Assembly: GCF_002278075.1 (NCBI RefSeq)
Contig: NZ_CP022990.1
Location: 248,001 to 312,000 of the forward strand
DNA length: 64,000 nucleotides
Direction of reading: 5' to 3'
DNA from: Paraburkholderia aromaticivorans
GTDB lineage: Bacteria; Pseudomonadota; Gammaproteobacteria; Burkholderiales; Burkholderiaceae
Part shown: one piece after another, positions 1 to 5,041 of the stretch
Position numbering within the stretch: the first letter of the stretch is position 1
How the letters are laid out: each line of letters starts with the position of its first letter
Program-made: the position numbers and the translations under genes
The notes under the pieces: model-generated
Told to the model about the DNA's origin: nothing
The model's input: the letters and a program-made list of their open reading frames with translations, nothing else
Databases searched by the model: none

Positions 1-1
1 G

Positions 2-94
2 CGTCCGTTCTTCGAGGCGTTATTGAAGCCGGTGCATTACGAGGAACTCCGCAACGCGTTGCAGCGGGCTTTGGCTTCGCGGCACACAGTGTGA
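2..94 (+). CDS. C-terminal end of a response regulator receiver domain (partial)
   Basis: Only the last 30 codons lie in the window; the reading frame is open from base 2 to a TGA at 92-94. The peptide has a Lys-Pro pair followed by an amphipathic helix (KPVHYEELRNALQRAL). That is the usual end of a CheY-like receiver domain, where the conserved lysine sits next to the phosphorylation pocket. No DNA-binding or output domain follows, so the receiver is probably the C-terminal or only domain. The next gene, on the other strand, also ends in a receiver domain, so this may be a small signalling locus. The assignment rests on one short motif. Confidence 0.5.
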   Translation, partial: RPFFEALLKPVHYEELRNALQRALASRHTV

Positions 95-163
95 CGCGCG
101 GCGTGGGCGGCCGGGCCGACGTGGGCATCGACCCGCGCCCACTTTCCCGGTGTTTGCGGGCGC

Positions 164-198
164 GGCTCGCGGCTCGCGGCTCGCGGCTCGCGGCTCGC
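164..198. repeat. Tandem 7-bp repeat, five copies of GGCTCGC
   Basis: Five perfect head-to-tail copies of GGCTCGC lie between the end of the partial response regulator and the 3' end of the convergent regulator gene. They are in non-coding DNA. Perfect short tandem copies are prone to slippage, so copy number may vary between strains. Confidence 0.9.
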
Positions 199-250
199 GG
201 GTCCGGGGCGCGTTCAGGCCGCCGAGAGCCGCTGAGGGGCGCTGTAGGCC

Positions 251-280
251 GCTTATGGCGGCTTATGGCGGCTTATGGCC
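251..280. repeat. Tandem 10-bp repeat, three copies of GCTTATGGC(G/C)
   Basis: Three copies of a 10-bp unit run across the 3' end of the minus-strand regulator gene. The third copy supplies that gene's TAA stop codon at 273-275, so repeat slippage would move or remove the native end of the protein. Confidence 0.85.
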
Positions 281-1127
281 GGTTCAGCCGCTTCGACAGA
301 TCCGCCACCAGAATCGCCATGCGCGCGGGCTTTTCATAGCAAGCGACATCGTAATTGCGGATCACCTGGCTGATCTCCGATTCACTGGCTTTGCCGGTCA
401 GCAGTTCCCCGGTCAGCACGAAGATCGGCGCATCCGGATTTTCCGACGCGCGCACCGCGCGAATCGCGGCCGCCGAAGTCTGCGAGCCGAACAGCCAGTC
501 GATCACGATACCGTCGAACACCTGGGTTTGCAGCTGTTCGGCAAAGGCCGCCAGGCCATAGATCGCCACCGCCGCGAAGCCGCTGCGCTCCAGATAGTCG
601 CGCAGGTTGTCGGCGCTCGCCTGATCGTCGTCGACCACGGCGATGGTCGGCTTGTCGGTTTCGGCGCGGCGCGGATAAATCTCGATCTTGTGAACCTCGT
701 ACGCGCTTTGGTAAAGCGTGCCGTCGTGACGCGCCACGCGCCATTGCCCGAGCCTCGCGTACGCGACGAATTCCGGGCGGCTGCCCGGCTCGAGCGCGGC
801 GCCGATCCACGCCGTGCAGGCCAGTTCGATTGCGCCGATGCTGAATATGGCTTCCTGGGCAATCGCGCCGACCATGCCCGGATCGAGCGATTGCGCGCCG
901 AACAGCTGGGCGGCGGGTTCGCCGAACACCTCGGCGACCTTCTTGATCTGCGACAGGGTCCACGGGCTGTTGCCGCGCAGTTTGCGGTGTCCCTGTGAAA
1001 AACTCAGGTCGAGAATGCGGCACAGTTCCGTGGTCTGCTGGCGTTTGCCGATTCCATGCCGGCTCATCAACTCGCGCACGCGCTCGGCGACTGCGATGGA
1101 GTCAGGTGAGTGTGTTTCGTTGGCCAT
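273..1127 (-). CDS. Regulator with N-terminal HTH (BetR-like) and C-terminal receiver domain
   Basis: This is a 284-residue protein. Residues about 10-78 look like a BetR-type/lambda-repressor-like helix-turn-helix (segment TTELCRILDLSFSQGHRKL). Residues about 159-284 are a CheY-like receiver with acidic residues D166-D168, probable phospho-acceptor D210 (IVIDW), a conserved threonine near 239 and K266 before proline. The order of DNA-binding domain first and receiver last is the reverse of typical OmpR or NarL regulators. No kinase gene is adjacent; only the end of another receiver protein lies beside it. A perfect inverted repeat upstream (1189-1215) may be its own operator. The function is inferred from the domains; the target genes are unknown. 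Confidence 0.7.
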   Translation of the reverse strand: MANETHSPDSIAVAERVRELMSRHGIGKRQQTTELCRILDLSFSQGHRKLRGNSPWTLSQIKKVAEVFGEPAAQLFGAQSLDPGMVGAIAQEAIFSIGAIELACTAWIGAALEPGSRPEFVAYARLGQWRVARHDGTLYQSAYEVHKIEIYPRRAETDKPTIAVVDDDQASADNLRDYLERSGFAAVAIYGLAAFAEQLQTQVFDGIVIDWLFGSQTSAAAIRAVRASENPDAPIFVLTGELLTGKASESEISQVIRNYDVACYEKPARMAILVADLSKRLNRP

Positions 1128-1188
1128 GCTGCGTGAGAATCCGCCGTCTTAAAGGGTGCTGGGGAACGCGATACGACAGGCGCAGTTC

Positions 1189-1215
1189 GACCATGCGCAT
1201 TCAATGCGCATGGTC
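1189..1215. promoter_or_regulatory. Perfect 12-bp inverted repeat upstream of the HTH-receiver regulator
   Basis: The arms GACCATGCGCAT (1189-1200) and ATGCGCATGGTC (1204-1215) are exact reverse complements with a TCA spacer. The dyad centre is about 75 bp upstream of the minus-strand start codon at 1127. No T-run follows on either strand, so it looks more like an operator than a terminator. Autoregulation is an inference from position. Confidence 0.5.
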
Positions 1216-1418
1216 GCGGCTACGCGGGGGACAGCAAATGTACCGTAAAAGTATCGCAGTCTGTCGTTTTGTTAAGCGCCGCCGAGTCCATGAGTGCGAG
1301 AGTCGAAACAGACCGGTTTGGCGATTTTTTATGCATTGAGCATTGAAGGTATTTTACCGATTAAACCGTGCCGCATCGGTAGAGAAATAGGTTGAGCGGG
1401 GCGAACCGAGCGCCATGC

Positions 1419-2759
1419 CTAGCCCGCGGGCATGGTGGCGAGCTTTGCCGCCGAGCTCGTCAGGCCTTTGAAAATCCGTTCGGCGATCTTGGCCGGAAAG
1501 CGCTCGGGCAATTCCGCCGAGACCCGCTCGATGACACCGGGGGTCTGTTCGATCAGCCGCTGGATCAGCGGTTCCGCGTTTGCGCCGTACGAACACTTGA
1601 GCGCCATCGTGTTGAAGTGGCGCCGCTGCACGTCGCGAAACGCGTCGTGTTTGCTGCGCGACCACATGCCCATGGCGAGCCTCGCCTTGAACCACGACCA
1701 CTGGTTCGGGCCGCTGCCTTCCACCGGCCAGATCGACATGACGTCGTAAAGCGGCGTGAGGCGGTAGTGGCCGCCGGGCAGCAGGCGAATGCTGAAGTTC
1801 TTGGCGTGACCGTCCGGCGCCGCCAGCATCCAGAACAGGACCTGGCTCGCCAGCAGTGTTTCGATGTCCTGCCGGGCCGCGACCGACTGCTGAAGAATCC
1901 GCGCCAGATCGAGCACGCCCGGGCCGCCTTCGTTTTCATATTTTCGATGCGACGGCACGCCGTACACCTGGCAGAAGTCTTCCTGCGGCAGGCGCAATAG
2001 CCATTGCCCGCTCGAATGCAACTGCCGGTCGAAGCGCTCGACGCTCAACACCCGTTGTTTGCCGAACGTCACGATCTCCGTGTTGGCGACCGGCAGGCCG
2101 AAGGCGTGCAGAATCCGCAGACAGAGCCACTCGTTTTCGACCGAGGTGCTGAGGTCGGCGAGCTTGTTGCCGACGAGGCCGAGCGGCAGCTTGAAGATGT
2201 GCGTGGTGGGTGTGGCGCCATGCGGCCTCTGCCACTTGCCGTCGTGCCACAGCAGCGCGGTTTTTTCCTGCGCGCCGGCGAGCGAGATGCGGAAATCGTC
2301 CGCCTCGTCGGGCGCGCCGAACGCGGGGATGCTGACCGTGCGCACCAGCATCGCTTCGATGTCGGCGTCCGTGAGCGGCGTGCCCTCGATCCGTTCGACG
2401 CCTTGCGGCGCGTCGTCTTCGGCGAGTAGCTGCACGGCACCCACGCAGTCGCGGCCGATGGCTTGCAGCAAGTCGAACGCATCGAGCGTCTCGGTCTGGT
2501 AGCGTTGGGCGATGCGCTTTCTGATCGCCTCGCTGTCGGGCAGCAGATTGTCGAAATAATTGAGGACGCGCGGGCCTTTGTGCGCCGGATTACCCGGCGT
2601 GAACGGCAGCGACAGGGACAGTGGCCGACCCGCGGGCGAGGCGACCCACGCCGGGTCGTAGGCGAACTCCATGGGGCCGCGAGCGGGAAGGCGCCAGACG
2701 CCGACGCGCTCGCCGTTGGCCCACACCGACAGCGCGCGTGAGTGAGTTTGCCGGCCCAT
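1419..2759 (-). CDS. hipA: HipA-type serine/threonine kinase toxin
   Basis: This 446-residue protein is close to the length of E. coli HipA (440). HipA kinases phosphorylate glutamyl-tRNA synthetase and trigger growth arrest and persistence. Visible features are the N-terminal HipA domain (about 8-110) and the regulatory loop FRISLAGAQEKTALL, whose S159 matches the autophosphorylated serine of E. coli HipA. K190 (HIFKLP) is the probable nucleotide-binding lysine, D316 in DGHAKNFS the catalytic aspartate and D339 in LYDV the metal-binding aspartate. All key residues are present, so it should be active. The ATG at 2759 was chosen because it lies 2 bp after the hipB stop; longer in-frame starts would cross hipB. 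It is cotranscribed with and repressed by HipB in known systems. Confidence 0.93.
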   Translation of the reverse strand: MGRQTHSRALSVWANGERVGVWRLPARGPMEFAYDPAWVASPAGRPLSLSLPFTPGNPAHKGPRVLNYFDNLLPDSEAIRKRIAQRYQTETLDAFDLLQAIGRDCVGAVQLLAEDDAPQGVERIEGTPLTDADIEAMLVRTVSIPAFGAPDEADDFRISLAGAQEKTALLWHDGKWQRPHGATPTTHIFKLPLGLVGNKLADLSTSVENEWLCLRILHAFGLPVANTEIVTFGKQRVLSVERFDRQLHSSGQWLLRLPQEDFCQVYGVPSHRKYENEGGPGVLDLARILQQSVAARQDIETLLASQVLFWMLAAPDGHAKNFSIRLLPGGHYRLTPLYDVMSIWPVEGSGPNQWSWFKARLAMGMWSRSKHDAFRDVQRRHFNTMALKCSYGANAEPLIQRLIEQTPGVIERVSAELPERFPAKIAERIFKGLTSSAAKLATMPAG

Positions 2760-2761
2760 GC

Positions 2762-3016
2762 TCACCACTCGACCGAAGGCGCGGGTCCGGGCAGCGCCTG
2801 GCTCTTGTCGCGTATTTGCAATTGCAGGCCGTAAATGCCGCACAAGGCCAGCAACTGGGCGAGGGTGAGCGCGGCGGCCTCGGTTTCCAGCGCCGAAATG
2901 CGGCTCTGGCTGACGCCGATCCGCGCGGCGGCCTCGGCCTGCGTGAGTCCGGCTTGCCGCCGGCTGGCGGCGAGCAATTGGCCCATCTGGTCCGGCGTGG
3001 CGATAAGGTGGAGCAT
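2762..3016 (-). CDS. hipB: HipB-type antitoxin, HTH repressor
   Basis: This 84-residue protein has a Cro/C1-type helix-turn-helix at about 18-50 (QAGLTQAEAAARIGVSQSRI) and a short C-terminal tail ending in tryptophan, as in E. coli HipB. In known systems HipB dimers neutralise HipA and bind operators to repress hipBA. It is the first gene of the operon, with hipA starting 2 bp after its stop. No good Shine-Dalgarno sequence is visible, and the nearest operator ends only 8 bp before the ATG. Translation may therefore start on a very short leader, and repressor binding could directly block initiation. Confidence 0.92.
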   Translation of the reverse strand: MLHLIATPDQMGQLLAASRRQAGLTQAEAAARIGVSQSRISALETEAAALTLAQLLALCGIYGLQLQIRDKSQALPGPAPSVEW

Positions 3017-3023
3017 GGCAAAT

Positions 3024-3144
3024 TATCCGCGATACGAATAAGCGCACTTTATGCGTCACACGAATATTTGTCAAATATTCGCGTGACGCATATTTTGCCA
3101 ATATCTGCCTGACGAATAAAATGCCGATATCCGTGTCACGCATA
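3024..3144. promoter_or_regulatory. hipBA operator array: five 17-bp dyads at an exact 26-bp period
   Basis: Five 17-bp elements of form TAT(C/G/T)(C/T)-N7-G(A/C)ATA start at 3024, 3050, 3076, 3102 and 3128, always 26 bp apart. Copies 2 and 3 together form a 39-bp near-perfect palindrome (3052-3090, one mismatched pair). The half-sites resemble the E. coli HipB operator TATCC-N8-GGATA, but with a 7-bp spacer. The array fills the space between hipB and the divergent FAD oxidoreductase, so HipB may control both directions. The sites are read directly; HipB binding is inferred from family knowledge and position. Confidence 0.8.
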
Positions 3145-3284
3145 ACGGCGTGTTCGGGCGTTTTGGTGCCGTTCCGTACTGGTTGCGCGGGCCGGCGTTT
3201 GCGTCGCGCGCCCTGGCATCGCGCCATTGCGAACAAGCGGTCCGCCTGCGAAGATTACGCCCACACTTAAAACCCGCCCGTCCG

Positions 3285-4625
3285 ATGACCACGACTTACC
3301 CCTTGCACGCGAACTTTACGCCCGCCGACCAGGCGTTCCCGAAACATGCCGACGTGGTGATCGCCGGCGCCGGCATCATGGGATGCGCGGCCGCCTACTA
3401 TCTGGCGCGCCGCGGCCTTTCGGTGGTGGTGCTCGACAAATCGCGGATTGCCGGGCAGCAGTCGTCGCGGGCGTGGGGATTCGTGCGCCAGCAGGGCCGT
3501 GAAGCCGCCGAGGTGCCGCTGATGATGGCGGGCATCCCACTATGGAAAACACTCGAAAGCGAGCTGAATTTCGACCTCGAATGGCGTCAGGGCGGGTGTC
3601 TGTACGTGGCCACCCGCGAAGAAGACTGGAGCTCGTTCCAGCAATGGATGGACGTCGCGCGTCAGCACGGGCTCGATACCCGCACGCTCGATCGCAGGCA
3701 GATCGACACGATCGTGACCGGCATGCACGGCCCGGCGCTCGGCGGCCTCTATACCCCGAGCGACGGTCAGGCGGAGCCGCGCCGCGCCGCGGCCGCCTTC
3801 GCGGCGCGGGCGGCCGAAGCCGGCGCGCTGTTTTTCGAAGGCTGCGGCGTGATCGGCGTCGAGCGCGCGGGCGGTGCGATTGCCGGCGTGGTCACCGAGC
3901 GCGGCACGCTGCGAACTTCGCGCTTCATCTGCGCGGCCGGCGCCAGCAGCTGGCGTCTGCTCAAAACGCTCGGGCTCGAACTGCCGCAACAGGCCGTGCG
4001 CGGCACCTGCATGCGTACCAACCCGTTGCCGCGCATCACCGCGTCGACGTTCTGGGGCCACGGTCTCGGCGTGCGGCAACGCGAGAACGGCGCCATCAAT
4101 CTGGCCGACGACATGCAGGTCGACGTCGACATGACGCTCGGCCATTTCCGCGCGCTCAAATGGTTCTTGCCGGAGTTGTGGGCGCAGCGCGAGAAGTTCA
4201 GCTTCCATCTGAACGGCGCGTGTCTGCGCGACCTGCGCGAGCGTCTGCCGGGCGGCGTGCCGGAATACGAAAGGGTGCTGCATCCGCGCGACCCGCATCC
4301 GCAGCCGAACGTGAGCCACGCGCCGCGTGCGTTGAAAAAACTGCGCGCCTTGTTCCCCGCATTGAAAGACGCGCAGGTGGTCGAATCGTGGGCCGGTCTG
4401 ATCGACGTGCTGCCCGACGGCATCCCGGTCATCGACGCGCCGCCGCAGGTTAGCGGCCTGACGATCGCCACCGGTTTTTGCGGCCATGGTTTCGCGATGG
4501 GACCGATCGTCGGCAAACTGCTCGCGGAATTGAACGACGGCGGCAAGGCGTCGCTCGATCTGTCGGCGTTCCGTTTGCAGCGTTTCTTCGACGGCACGAT
4601 GCAACGGCCACGCAGCATGCTGTAA
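3285..4625 (+). CDS. FAD-dependent D-amino-acid-oxidase-family oxidoreductase
   Basis: This 446-residue enzyme of the DAO family has an N-terminal Rossmann FAD-binding motif (VVIAGAGIMGCAAAYYLARRG, with GxGxxG at 28-33). It has no signal peptide or membrane segment, so it is likely cytoplasmic. The block GQQSSRAWGFVRQQGR is typical of proteobacterial FAD oxidoreductases related to sarcosine or D-amino-acid oxidases/dehydrogenases. The C-terminal part contains the usual FAD-ribityl region (SWAGLIDVLPDGIPVID and ATGFCGHGFAMGP). The substrate cannot be told from sequence. The ATG at 3285 directly precedes the conserved fold; an upstream in-frame start would run into the operator array. A pyrroline-2-carboxylate reductase-like gene lies 4.3 kb downstream, which may hint at D-proline-type substrates. 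Confidence 0.75.
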   Translation: MTTTYPLHANFTPADQAFPKHADVVIAGAGIMGCAAAYYLARRGLSVVVLDKSRIAGQQSSRAWGFVRQQGREAAEVPLMMAGIPLWKTLESELNFDLEWRQGGCLYVATREEDWSSFQQWMDVARQHGLDTRTLDRRQIDTIVTGMHGPALGGLYTPSDGQAEPRRAAAAFAARAAEAGALFFEGCGVIGVERAGGAIAGVVTERGTLRTSRFICAAGASSWRLLKTLGLELPQQAVRGTCMRTNPLPRITASTFWGHGLGVRQRENGAINLADDMQVDVDMTLGHFRALKWFLPELWAQREKFSFHLNGACLRDLRERLPGGVPEYERVLHPRDPHPQPNVSHAPRALKKLRALFPALKDAQVVESWAGLIDVLPDGIPVIDAPPQVSGLTIATGFCGHGFAMGPIVGKLLAELNDGGKASLDLSAFRLQRFFDGTMQRPRSML

Positions 4626-5041
4626 AAACGCTTATCCCCGCCACTTCGCGCGTCGTCGCGCCGGTCTTGCGCCACGGTGGCGCGCTCCGCTACGCGCAAT
4701 AGGGCTGCCCCGTCGTCTCGTCGAGCGATAGCGCGATTTTTGCGGCGATCCCGCCTGTCCGCGCAGCGGGCTCTGCGCCCCGAGCATTAAAACTGATCCA
4801 GCGAGTACGGCATGTTCAGCGGATGCGCTTTGCCTATGGCCGTTTCGCCTACGGCGATCGCGCGCGCAACCACCCGGTGCGAGGGGCGCGGCGCAAGCGA
4901 CAGCTTCGTGCATTACCTTGCGCAACCCGGGTTGGGTTTCTATCTCTCCTGTCACTGCAAACATCGGCGCGGGATAGGCGGCCCCTCGCCGTTCTGTCCG
5001 TGACTTCCGGCGTCGTCGTCTCAGAGGAGGGAGAGCAACCT
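4626..5041 (+). other. 416-bp leader region before the toxin-like gene
   Basis: No convincing gene is seen. The frame of the downstream gene is open from 4823, and 4825-4855 contains two copies of a 15-bp unit encoding RFAYG that differ only at synonymous positions. A strong Shine-Dalgarno sequence (GAGGAGG at 5024-5030) precedes the ATG at 5042, which favours that start. I looked for a TTCG-N16-TTCG box of HrpB-regulated type III genes and found none. Confidence 0.5.

Noticed and set aside
4823..5041. An N-terminal extension of the toxin-like protein by 73 codons
   Set aside because: The ATG at 5042 has a strong ribosome site and the extension is basic and of non-coding character, apart from the small RFAYG repeat.
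4626..5041. A search for a TTCG-N16-TTCG (HrpB-type) box before the toxin-like gene
   Set aside because: Several TTCG words exist but none at the required spacing.
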